From: Desmonostoc geniculatum HA4340-LM1 | GTDB lineage: Bacteria > Cyanobacteriota > Cyanobacteriia > Cyanobacteriales > Nostocaceae | Direction: 5' to 3' | NCBI GenBank assembly: GCA_019359545.1 | Contig: JAHHHB010000052.1 | Location: 1-48,024 of the forward strand | DNA length: 48,024 bases | Shown here: positions 34,201 through 43,200 of the stretch, one piece after another | Numbering within the stretch: the first letter of the stretch is position 1 | Layout: the number at the start of each line of letters is the position of its first letter | Notes under the pieces: model-generated | What the model saw: the letters and a program-made list of their open reading frames with translations, nothing else | What the model was told of the DNA's origin: nothing | Database searches by the model: none | Translations under genes and position numbers: made by a program

Positions 34201-37200
34201 AGTTTCCCGCAGCTTTCGATGAATCCAGCTTTGGTTCTAGACTCGTACAACGACTAAAAAAAGAAAACCAATATGTCATAACCGTAAGTGTGGGAGAAGA
34301 GTTTAAGAAGGTAAGTCAGGACAGCTACACTATCAATCCGCAAAATAGGGATGATTACCATGCATTATTCAAAGAACTGGGCATCTTAAACAAAATTCCC
34401 CACAAAATCCTGCATTTATGGAGCGTCACCAAGAACGATCGCGCAGCTTCAGAAATTGAATTTTTTGAGGAAACACAAGATTTAGGATTTTACAGCTTAC
34501 TATTTTTGGCACAGGCGTTGGGGAAACAGCATCTAGCCAACTCGGTCAAAATTGGTGTTGTTTCTAGTAATATGCAGCCGATCACAGGTGAGGAAATACT
34601 TTGTCCAGAAAAAGCAACTGTACTGGGGCTTTGTCTAGTTATTCCCCAAGAATACCCGCATATCACTTGCCAAAGTATTGATATTGCAATGCCTCTTTCA
34701 CAAAGCTGGCAAGAAGAAAAGCTGATAGATTCTGTCTTATCGGAACTCGTAACAAAATCGGCTGATTCTATGATTGCCTATCGCGCTTCTCGCAGATGGG
34801 TACAAACCTTTGAGCCTGTACGATTAGAAGCGCCCGTTGAAAAAGAGGCTCTTGTGCAGGGAGCAGGGAGAAAAGGGGAAAATTCCATCCCCCCTCCCCC
34901 CGCCCCCTGCCCCAATACCTCTTCCACCTCCCCCTGCCTCTTTGTTCAAGATCAACACGGGTTGCGAGAACAGGGAGTATATTTAATCACTGGCGGCTTG
35001 GGTAACATCGGCTTTGTGCTAGCAGAGTATTTGGCAAAGACTGTACAGGCGAGATTAATTTTGATTGGGCGATCGCCAACTCCAGCAAGAGTTGCATGGC
35101 AGCAATGGTTGGATACTCACGATCCCCAAGATAAAATTAGTCAGCAAATACTGAAAGTGCAAACTCTAGAGGCTCATGGTGCAAAGGTTATAGTCAAAAG
35201 TGCTGATGTCGCCAACTTAGAACAAATGCAGAGTGCGATCGCTCAAGCTTGTGAGATTTTCGGCGAAATTAACGGTGTCATCCATGCGGCTGGACTTTTA
35301 GGGAATGAGTACTTTAAAAGTATCCAGCAAATAACTAAGGCTGAGTGTGAACAGCAATTTCACGCTAAGGTACACGGTCTGTTTGTATTGCAAAAAATAT
35401 TACAGGGCAAAGCACTGGATTTTTGTCTGCTGACCTCATCTTTATCATCTGTTCTCGGTGGACTTGGGTTTGTGGCTTATTCTGCTGCTAACCTGTTTAT
35501 GGATGCCTTTACTCATCAATGTAATCAATTTAACGCTTTTCCCTGGCTCAGTGTTAACTGGGATGGCTGGAAAATCCCAGCAGAAAAACAAGTAAATATC
35601 AAGCTTGGAGCAACATTAGCTGAGTTTGTAATCGCTCCTAACGAAGGTATTGAGGTATTCAAACGTGTTTTATCTAATACATATCCTCAAGTAGTTGTCT
35701 CTACTGGAGACTTGAAAGCCAGGATTGACCAATGGATTAAACAAGAGCCTTTTAAAAATACTGAATCGGTAAACAAAGTAGCAACCGCCTCGCTTCACTC
35801 TAGACCAGATTTGAAAAGTGCATACATTGCACCTCAAAATGAGATAGAACAAATTATTACGAATATTTGGCAAGAACTCCTGGGTATTCAGTCAGTCGGC
35901 ATCTATGATGATTTCTTTGAATTAGGTGGACATTCCTTGTTGGCTACTCAGGTGATTGCACAAATGAGTAAAGCTTTACAGGTAGAATTATCTCTGAGCA
36001 GTCTGTTTGAATTGCCCACTGTGAAAGCTTTGTCAGATGATCTTGTTGGGTATGAGCGATCGCAAAACACAGAAAAAAATACTATACTTCCCCTAGCAGC
36101 GATGTCTAACGACAAGCCCTACCCTTCGGGAACGCCAAAGGCGAACGGGTTCGGGAGTTCGCAATCGACGGAAACCGCCAAGACTGCGACTCCCTCACCG
36201 CTACGCGTCTACGCACCCAACCCCGAACAACGCTATCAACCTTTTCCACTAACTGATGTACAACAAGCTTACTGGATTGGTCGCGGTGGAACTTTCGAGT
36301 TGGGCAATGTGGCAACTCATGGCTACATCGAACTAGAAAGTCATGGGCTAAATTTAGAAAGATTGAAATTGGCTGTACAGCGTCTAATCGAACATCATGA
36401 TATGTTACGGGCGATCGTGCTGTCAGATGGGCAACAGCAGATTCTCAAGCAAGCACCAACATATCAAATTGAAATCTTAGACCTGCGCGAACAAAATTCT
36501 GAAGTTATTGCATCTCAGTTACAGGCTGTGCGGCAGCAAATGTCGCACCAAATATTAGCAGCCGACCAATGGCCTCTGTTTGAGATTCGCGCCTCTCGTT
36601 TAGACAATGACTGCATTCGTTTACATCTCAGCTTTGATTACTTAATCGTTGATGCTTGGAGTTTAGGCGAAATTCTCGCACCCCAGTTGCATCAGCTTTA
36701 CCAAAATCTAGAAACAGTTCTAGTTCCACTCGAAATTTGTTTCCGAGACTACGTTTTAGCAGAGATAGCTTTGAGAGATTCTGAAGTTTACCGAAACTCT
36801 AGAGACTATTGGTTCAACCGCCTCTCTACATTACCACCAGCACCAGAGTTACCTCTAGCAAAGAATCCTAGCTCGATTACAAAGCCTCATTTTATCAATC
36901 GGAGTGCGCGTTTGCAGCCAGCCACTTGGCTACGGCTAAAAACTCGTGCTACTCAGGCAGGACTAACACCTTCTGGAGTTTTGTTAGCTGCATTTGCCGA
37001 AGTTTTGAGCGTCTGGAGTAAAACCCCTAAGTTTACACTCAACCTAACATTGTTCAATCGTTTACCTTTGCATCCACAAGTTAATAATATTGTTGGGGAT
37101 TTTACTTCCTTAACATTGTTAGCAGTAGATTACTCAACTTCAGAGTCTTTCCTCTCAAGGGCGCGAAGCTTGCAAAAACAGCTTTGGCAAGACTTGGAAC

Positions 37201-40200
37201 ATCGTCATATTAGTGGCGTGGAAGTTTTACGGGAACTAGCCCGCACTCAAGGACGAGCAACTACAGCAGCTATGCCTGTTGTGTTTACCAGTACCCTAAC
37301 TCAGAATACTACCCAACAGGGAACATCAAATTGGGAAAAGTTAGGAGAGGTTGTTTACAGCATCTCCCAAACCCCGCAAGTATGGCTAGATCATCAAGTT
37401 TCTGAAAATGAAGGGGCTTTACTCTTGAGTTGGGATGCTGTAGAAGAACTGTTCCCAGAAGGATTTTTAGACGATATGTTCGCCGCTTATTGTCGCCTTC
37501 TAGATTCTCTGGCAACAGATGAGTCAGTTTGGCAAAGCATAACACTGCAACTACTGCCACCAGCACAGCTAAAGCAGCTCGCAATCATTAATGCTACAGA
37601 ATCACCTGTTTCGCAGGCGATGCTTCATACTCTGTTTGCAGAGCAAGTATCCCGGCGACAGCATCAGCCAGCAGTAATTACACCTAACCGAACTTTGATT
37701 TATGAAGAGTTACATTGTTTAGCTCATCAAGTTGCTTATCGACTGCGACAGTTGGGCGTGCTATCCAATACATTGGTTGCAGTCGTAATGGAGAAAGGTT
37801 GGCAACAGATTGTTGCAGTACTGGGAATTCTCCAATGTGGTGCGGCTTATTTACCCATTGATCCCGAACTCCCTACTGAACGTCGCTGGCATATATTCCA
37901 GCAAGCAGAAGTCCAAGTAGTGCTAACTCAGTCTTGGCTGGACAACACTTTATCATGGCCAGATTCCATCCAAAGCATTTGTGTGGACAATTTAGCAGTA
38001 GTGGACGATATCTTGCCCTTAGAACCAGCGCAAACACCCACTGACCTTGCTTATGTTATCTACACTTCTGGTTCTACTGGTTTGCCCAAAGGGGTGATGA
38101 TTGACCACAGGGGGGCTGTAAATACTATTCTTGATATCAACCAACGCTTTGGCCTTGGGGCAAATGACCGAGTGTTAGCTCTTTCTCCCCTGAGTTTTGA
38201 TTTGTCAGTTTATGACATCTTTGGTACGTTAGCTGCTGGTGGCACAATTGTCATTCCAGAAGCCACAAATACTAAAGAACCAGCCCATTGGTTAAAACTG
38301 ATACAGCAACACCAGGTAACTGTTTGGAACTCAGTGCCAACTTTAATGCAGATGTTAGTTGAGTACGCTGCCAGTCAATGTGATGAACTACCCAACTCAC
38401 TGCGTTTGGTTTTATTGAGTGGCGATCGCATCCCATTAAATTTACCCACACAAATTAAATCACTATGGGAAAATATACAAATCGTTAGTCTAGGTGGGGC
38501 AACAGAAGCGTCTATCTGGTCAATTCTCTATTCCATTGCAAAAATTGACCCAACTTGGAATACCATTCCCTACGGTCGTCCCTTGACCAACCAGCGTTTT
38601 TACGTGTTCAACCAAGCGCTCACAGAATGTCCGGTTTGGATACCAGGGCAGCTTTATATTGGAGGTGTTGGGCTAGCTCAAGGTTATTGGCATGACCAAA
38701 AGAAGACTAATGCTAGTTTTATCATTCATCCGCAGACAAAAGAGCGGTTATACAAAACTGGCGACTTAGGAAGATATTTGCCAGATGGCAATATTGAGTT
38801 TCTAGGACGTGAAGATTTTCAGGTCAAAATTAACGGTTATCGCATCGAATTAGGTGAGATTGAGGCTACCCTGCAACAATATCCCACTGTCAAAGAGGTA
38901 GTAGTCGCAGTTGGAGAATCACAAGTGAATCAGCAACTAGTAGCTTATATAGTTCCACAGTCAGATTTAGCTGACTCTAATCAGCAGCAGGCTGAAGCTT
39001 ATGAACCTCGTCAACTTCCTGGTGTGTTACTTGACCCTGTAGAGCGGATTGAATTTAAGCTGAAGCAAAAAGGATTGCGACAATTAAAACCCAGTCAATC
39101 TAGCATCCAATTACCTAAACCCAAGTTTGATCAAATCCTCACCCAAGAATATTTACAGCGTCAAAGCTATCGCCAATTCCAAGATGAACCAATTTCATTA
39201 GAAATGTTCAGCCAGTTTTTGAGTTGTCTGTTACAAATGCAGCTTGAAGATTCGCCTTTACCAAAATATCGCTATCCTTCTGCTGGTAGTTTGTATCCGG
39301 TACAAACTTACTTGTATGTCAAACCTAACCGCATTGCCGGACTAGGGGCTGGTTATTATTATTACCATCCCGCCGACCATAATTTAATATTGCTTAATGC
39401 CGAAACCTCGATTTGGGGCAATATCTATAGTGGTAATCAACCTATTTTTGATCAGTCGGCTTTCTCATTATTTTTAATCGGACAACTCAGCGCGATCGCT
39501 CCCATGTATGGTGATTTGGCAAGAGACTTTTGTTTGTTGGAAGCTGGTTACATTGGTCAATTGCTCATGAACTCCGCACCAGAAAACCAAATTGGTATTT
39601 GTCCTATTGGCTACCTAAAATTTGAAAAGTACCAAGATTTACTTAGTCTGGGATCAGATCAAATTCTACTCCACAGTTTTTTAGGTGGAAAAATAGATCA
39701 GGCTCAAACTAGGCAGTGGTTACAACCTCCAATTTCTCGCAAACCAGACTTACTTACTGAAGATATACGTACCTTTTTACAACAAAAGCTACCACAATAT
39801 TTACTGCCTTCTACTTATGTTTTTCTGAATTCCCTACCGCTAACACCTAATGGCAAAGTAGACCGCAAAGCACTACCAGCATCTAAGATAGTTAACAACA
39901 ATCTCAAAGAAGGCTTTGTTGCACCCCGCAATCACACTGAAAAAACTTTGGTAGCTATTTTTGGAGAAATTTTAGGGGGTAAAGAGATCGGAATCCACGA
40001 TAATTTTTTTGAACTGGGGGGTGATTCCTTGAAAGCTACCCAAGTAATGACTCGCTTACGGGAAGCATTCCAGGTGGATTTACCTCTACGTCGTTTGTTT
40101 GATAACCCGACTGTGGCAACTTTAGGCGATCGCATTGAGGAGTTACAGACACAAGTTACCACCGATATTACAGTAAGCGATCGCGAGCAAGGAAGATTAT

Positions 40201-40202
40201 GA
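31209..40202 (+). CDS. Hybrid PKS-NRPS: KS-AT-KR-ACP-Cy-A(Cys)-Ox-PCP
   Basis: Start at 31209, with AGGAG 7 bp upstream; a longer open frame from 31122 overlaps the previous gene and is unlikely. 2997 aa. KS 9-437 has the active Cys183 in TACSTS and both His motifs (THGTGT, NIGHLD). AT 553-857 has GHSVGEY (Ser659) and HAFHS, which indicates malonyl-CoA. KR 1255-1450 has TGGLGNIG and YSAAN, so it is probably active. ACP is at 1538-1611. The heterocyclization domain is at about 1675-2107 with the DxxxxDxxS motif (DYLIVDAWS). A5 gives D-L-Y-N-L-S-L-I-W, the Cys code. A nitroreductase-fold oxidase (RQSYRQFQD, YPSAGSLYPV) is inserted between core motifs A8 and A10 at about 2605-2848. PCP is at 2902-2981. 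It adds a reduced C2 unit and then a Cys-derived thiazole. Confidence 0.93.
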   Translation: MNQEASSDYLDAIAVIGMAGQFPGAKNIDSFWENLRNGIESILTLNNDELIAVGIAPEVFQDTNYIKAKGILENIELFDANFFGFNPKEAEITDPQHRIFLECAWEALENAGYNSEIYPGKIGVYAGLSQSTYLLNNLITNRELIDSVGTYQIWLGNDRDFLATLVSYKLNLTGPSVVVQTACSTSLVAIHYACQSLIAGESDIALAGGVSIAVPHRVGYTYQKGGIFAFDGHCRAFDAEASGTVGGNGAGIVVLKRLEDALADRDCIHAVIRGSAINNDGAVKVGYTAPSIEGQAKAIAETHAVAGVEPESITYIETHGTGTVLGDPIEMAALNKVFRASTQKTGFCAIGSVKTNIGHLDTAAGIAGFIKTVLALKHQQIPPSLHFSQPNPQIDFANSPFYVNTTLSPWQTNNTPRRAGVSSFGIGGTNAHVVLEEAPLEKQGSSVSTTLNNRGVGEQGTQGTQRRDYLLLCLSAKTTIALEQTTANLIRHLQQHPDVNLADVAYTLGIGRHGFNYRRVLVCKDVSDAVTTLVNPDSPQVLTCYQERRNPPVAFMFPGQGTQYVKMGWEVYQTEPTFKEAVDLCSEILKPHLGLDLRCVLYPSQEETELASQQLNQTAMSDDKLLRIYAQPAIFTIEYALSQLLMSWSIHPQVMIGHSVGEYVAAHLAGVFSLEEALVLVAARGQLMQQMPPGSMLAVSLAAEEVQPLLSEECAIAAINAPSLCVVSGTIEAIAQLEHQLIENSIKSRRLHTSHAFHSPMMKPILEAFGEQVKKVNFQPPKIPYISNVTGTWITTAQATDPNYWVQHLRSSVQFAKGVQLLLQESDRLLLEVGAGNTLSTFAKLSSVGSQAVLTTLPHAQNRQSDSQYLLTTIGQLWMAGIDVDWTRFYQYEQRYRVPLPTYPFERQRYWIEPQKSAKIVESKPIVLNKKPDIADWFYMPCWKQSAISQSFDKITLVEQNLCWLVFGHGEELPTPNAQCLMPQAAGGGTSTTQKGIEFPAAFDESSFGSRLVQRLKKENQYVITVSVGEEFKKVSQDSYTINPQNRDDYHALFKELGILNKIPHKILHLWSVTKNDRAASEIEFFEETQDLGFYSLLFLAQALGKQHLANSVKIGVVSSNMQPITGEEILCPEKATVLGLCLVIPQEYPHITCQSIDIAMPLSQSWQEEKLIDSVLSELVTKSADSMIAYRASRRWVQTFEPVRLEAPVEKEALVQGAGRKGENSIPPPPAPCPNTSSTSPCLFVQDQHGLREQGVYLITGGLGNIGFVLAEYLAKTVQARLILIGRSPTPARVAWQQWLDTHDPQDKISQQILKVQTLEAHGAKVIVKSADVANLEQMQSAIAQACEIFGEINGVIHAAGLLGNEYFKSIQQITKAECEQQFHAKVHGLFVLQKILQGKALDFCLLTSSLSSVLGGLGFVAYSAANLFMDAFTHQCNQFNAFPWLSVNWDGWKIPAEKQVNIKLGATLAEFVIAPNEGIEVFKRVLSNTYPQVVVSTGDLKARIDQWIKQEPFKNTESVNKVATASLHSRPDLKSAYIAPQNEIEQIITNIWQELLGIQSVGIYDDFFELGGHSLLATQVIAQMSKALQVELSLSSLFELPTVKALSDDLVGYERSQNTEKNTILPLAAMSNDKPYPSGTPKANGFGSSQSTETAKTATPSPLRVYAPNPEQRYQPFPLTDVQQAYWIGRGGTFELGNVATHGYIELESHGLNLERLKLAVQRLIEHHDMLRAIVLSDGQQQILKQAPTYQIEILDLREQNSEVIASQLQAVRQQMSHQILAADQWPLFEIRASRLDNDCIRLHLSFDYLIVDAWSLGEILAPQLHQLYQNLETVLVPLEICFRDYVLAEIALRDSEVYRNSRDYWFNRLSTLPPAPELPLAKNPSSITKPHFINRSARLQPATWLRLKTRATQAGLTPSGVLLAAFAEVLSVWSKTPKFTLNLTLFNRLPLHPQVNNIVGDFTSLTLLAVDYSTSESFLSRARSLQKQLWQDLEHRHISGVEVLRELARTQGRATTAAMPVVFTSTLTQNTTQQGTSNWEKLGEVVYSISQTPQVWLDHQVSENEGALLLSWDAVEELFPEGFLDDMFAAYCRLLDSLATDESVWQSITLQLLPPAQLKQLAIINATESPVSQAMLHTLFAEQVSRRQHQPAVITPNRTLIYEELHCLAHQVAYRLRQLGVLSNTLVAVVMEKGWQQIVAVLGILQCGAAYLPIDPELPTERRWHIFQQAEVQVVLTQSWLDNTLSWPDSIQSICVDNLAVVDDILPLEPAQTPTDLAYVIYTSGSTGLPKGVMIDHRGAVNTILDINQRFGLGANDRVLALSPLSFDLSVYDIFGTLAAGGTIVIPEATNTKEPAHWLKLIQQHQVTVWNSVPTLMQMLVEYAASQCDELPNSLRLVLLSGDRIPLNLPTQIKSLWENIQIVSLGGATEASIWSILYSIAKIDPTWNTIPYGRPLTNQRFYVFNQALTECPVWIPGQLYIGGVGLAQGYWHDQKKTNASFIIHPQTKERLYKTGDLGRYLPDGNIEFLGREDFQVKINGYRIELGEIEATLQQYPTVKEVVVAVGESQVNQQLVAYIVPQSDLADSNQQQAEAYEPRQLPGVLLDPVERIEFKLKQKGLRQLKPSQSSIQLPKPKFDQILTQEYLQRQSYRQFQDEPISLEMFSQFLSCLLQMQLEDSPLPKYRYPSAGSLYPVQTYLYVKPNRIAGLGAGYYYYHPADHNLILLNAETSIWGNIYSGNQPIFDQSAFSLFLIGQLSAIAPMYGDLARDFCLLEAGYIGQLLMNSAPENQIGICPIGYLKFEKYQDLLSLGSDQILLHSFLGGKIDQAQTRQWLQPPISRKPDLLTEDIRTFLQQKLPQYLLPSTYVFLNSLPLTPNGKVDRKALPASKIVNNNLKEGFVAPRNHTEKTLVAIFGEILGGKEIGIHDNFFELGGDSLKATQVMTRLREAFQVDLPLRRLFDNPTVATLGDRIEELQTQVTTDITVSDREQGRL
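32526..32612. repeat. G-rich tandem repeat translated in the KS-AT linker
   Basis: GCAGGGGAGCAGTG, GGGGAGTAGGGGAGCAGGGG and twice-repeated ACGCAGGGG words encode GVGEQGTQGTQRR. Such G-rich STRR tracts are normally intergenic in Nostoc-like genomes. Here one is read in frame in a flexible linker. Confidence 0.55.
33063..33092. repeat. In-frame 30-bp repeat insertion in the acyltransferase domain
   Basis: Ten codons (AMSDDKLLRI) separate NQT from YAQPAIF, which are adjacent in typical cis-AT domains. GCGATGTCTGACGACAAGC recurs, with small changes, at 36099-36117. The insertion precedes the active-site GHSVGEY and is likely surface-exposed. Confidence 0.5.
34104..34223. repeat. In-frame repeat insertion in the PKS post-AT/KR structural region (copy 2)
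   Basis: The translated core FGHGEE ... LMPQAAGGGT ... EFPAAFDES is homologous to the insertion at 27260-27373 in the upstream NRPS. It carries CCCAATG/CCTAATG heptamers where copy 1 has CCCTATG. The copies differ by about 6 bp in length and by scattered substitutions, so they are not recent identical duplicates. Confidence 0.7.
34853..34950. repeat. Low-complexity G/C-rich repeat translated before the KR domain
   Basis: A purine-rich half (GCAGGGAGCAGGGAGAAAAG) followed by a pyrimidine-rich half (CCCCCTCCCCCCGCCCCC) encodes QGAGRKGEN ... PPPPAPCPNTSS, immediately ahead of the ketoreductase nucleotide-binding motif. It is complementary enough to fold back on itself. Confidence 0.55.
36099..36215. 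repeat. Repeat cluster in the ACP-Cy linker
   Basis: The linker between the PKS ACP and the heterocyclization domain is built from repeat words: GATGTCTAACGACAAGCCC, TTCGGGAACGCCAAAGGCG, GACTGCGACTCCC and CGCTACGCGTCTACGC. It is in frame and in a linker, so probably neutral. Confidence 0.5.
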
Positions 40203-43200
40203 AACCCATTGAGGAGTTTTTGTTTGACCTTAACCATTTAGATATCAAAATCTGGGATGATGATGGTCACTTAGGCTACGACGCACCTAAAGGAAGACTG
40301 ACACCTGCGTTGCGTGCCGAACTGATTGAACGCAAGCAAGAAATGCTCTCGTTTCTTCGCCAGTTAAAGCTGGCTTCAGCTGACAAACTTGCACCCATTA
40401 AGCCTGTCTCACGACAGGGAAAACTACCCCTGTCTTTCGCCCAGCAACGGCTGTGGTTCCTCAACCAGTGGGAGCCTGATAACCCCTTTTACAACGAGTC
40501 TATTGGTGTGCGACTGGAGGGTTTGCTCAATATTTCTGCCTTAGAGCAAAGTCTCAACGAAATCGTCCGCCGCCACGAAGCCTTACGGACAAATTTTACC
40601 TGTATTGAGGGAGAACCCACGCAAGCGATCGCTCCTTCTTTGCCTTTATCTTTAACTGTTGTAGATTTACAGGAGATACCTGAATGTGAACGTGAAGCCG
40701 AGGCTTTACGACTAGCATCTAAAGCAGTGTCGTGTTCCTTCAATCTTGCTCAAGGAGCATTGCTGCGGGCAACTCTACTACAGTTAAGTAAGACAGAGCA
40801 TATAATTTTGTTGACAATACATCACATTGTCTGTGATGGTTGGTCAATGGCTGTTCTGATTCGAGAGATAGCAGCACTGTACACAGCCTTTTGCAATGGT
40901 AAGCCCTCCCCATTACCAGAACTTCCAATCCAGTACGCCGACTTTGCCAACTGGCAACGGCAATGCTTAACTGGCGATTTCCTTCAGTCTCACCTCAGCT
41001 ACTGGCTAAAACAGTTGAGTAATTATCCTCCTCTACTGCAATTGCCTACAAACCGCCCCCGACCTGCAATTCAGAGCTTTCGAGGGGCAACGCAATCATT
41101 CTCTTTATCCACAGACTTGACTGAGGCGCTTAAGGTACTAAGCCAACAAGCAGGGACTACTCTGTTTATGACCTTACTTGCTGCCTTTAAGACTTTACTT
41201 TACCGTTACAGCGGACAGGAAGATATTTTAGTTGGATCTGCGATCGCTAATCGCAACCGCACGGAGTTGGAAGCATTAATTGGTCTTTTTGCCAATACTT
41301 TAGTTTTACGTACCAATCTTACAGATAACCTGAGCTTTCGAGAACTGCTCTATCAAGTGCGTGAGTGTACCTTGTCAGCATACACCCATCAAGATTTACC
41401 TTTTGAGTATTTGGTAGAGAAACTTCAGCCTGAACGCAACCCAAGTTATAATCCACTATTCCAGGTAATGTTCGTTCTCCAAAATTCCCCAACTGAGAAG
41501 CTAAAGCTACCCAGTTTGAACTTGAGTTTCCTAAAACTGGAAAACCAGACGGCAAAGTTTGATTTAAGTTTGTCGATGGCTGACAGTGAGTCAGGATTGG
41601 AAGGGAGTTTAGAGTACAACAGCGATCTATTTGATGCAGACACCATATATCGCATGGTGGAACATTTCCGTATCTTGTTAACAGGTATTATCAATAATCC
41701 AGAACAATGCCTTTGTAACTTGCCCTTGCTGAGTGCAGCAGAACAACAGCAGTTACTAGTGCTGTGGAATAATACAAAAGTGGATTACCCAGAGGATGTC
41801 TGCATCCACGAGCTATTTGAGGCGCAAGTAGAGTGTACACCTGATGCGATCGCGCTAGTCGCACGCTCCGCGATGTCTGCGACGGGCTACGCCTACGCAG
41901 TAGTTTTTGAGGATCAGCAACTAACCTATCAGCAATTAAACCACCAAGCTAATCAGCTAGCTCATAATCTACAGGAACTTGGTGTTGGGCCAGAGGTACT
42001 GGTGGGAATCTACATTGAGCGTTCGTCGTTCGCGCAGCGTCTCGAAGAGAAGACGTTGCCGAAGGCATCGCTGGAAATGTTTATTAGCATCTTGGCAATC
42101 CTGAAAGCTGGTGGGGCATATTTGCCATTAGATCCGTCCCATCCCCAGGAACGTTTAGCTTTGATCTTGGAAGATGCAAAGCCTTTAGTGTTAATTACTC
42201 AAACACAACTAGTTGCCAAACTCCCGCAACACAAAGCTAAGATTATATGTCTAAATGCGGATTTGGCTTCACAATTTTCACAGCAGAGCCAGCAAAATCC
42301 CATCAGTAAGGCTAGACCTGATAACTTAGCTTATGTAATTTACACTTCCGGCTCTACAGGAATACCCAAGGGTGTTATGGTAATACATCAAGCTTTGGTG
42401 AATCACAGTATTGCTGCGGCTAAAGCCTATAAACTACAACCAGATGATAGAATTCTCCAATTTGCTGCGATTAGTTTTGATGTCGCAGCAGAAGAACTTT
42501 TCCCATCTTGGTTAAGCGGCTCAACTGTGGTTATCCGCCCTGATAGAGTACTATCTTTGGCTGACTTCCAGCAATTCTTAGAGCAAGAAAAAATAACCGT
42601 TCTGAATCTGCCAACTGCATACTGGCATCAGTGGGTATCTAAACTATCGGATACCAAAGCAGCATTACCTTCCACACTTCGCTTAGTCATTGTTGGTACT
42701 GAGCAAGTAAAATCTGAAAAACTAGCTCTCTGGCAGAAACTAGTAAACAATAGCATCCGGTGGATCAATGCTTATGGCCCAACAGAGGCAACTATCGGTG
42801 CAACAATTTATGAGCTAGTTAACGAGCAAGAAAATCTAAGATTACCCAGTGTACCTATTGGTCGTCCTATCGACAATACCCAAATATATTTGTTAGACAA
42901 ACATCTAAACCCTACACCTATCGGCGTACCCGGTGAACTATATATCGGAGGCATTAGTTTAGCTAGAGGCTACCTCAATCGACCTGATTTAACTGCCAAG
43001 AACTTTATTCCCGACCCTTTTTCTAATCAAGCACAGACTCGTCTTTACCGAACAGGAGATTTAGCACGGTATTTAGCTAATGGTGATATAGAATACTTAG
43101 GGCGAGTAGATAACCAAGTAAAAGTCAGGGGTTTCCGTATAGAACTGGAGGAAATTGAAATTGCACTAGCACAATACCCTGCTGTGCAGGAAACTGTAGT

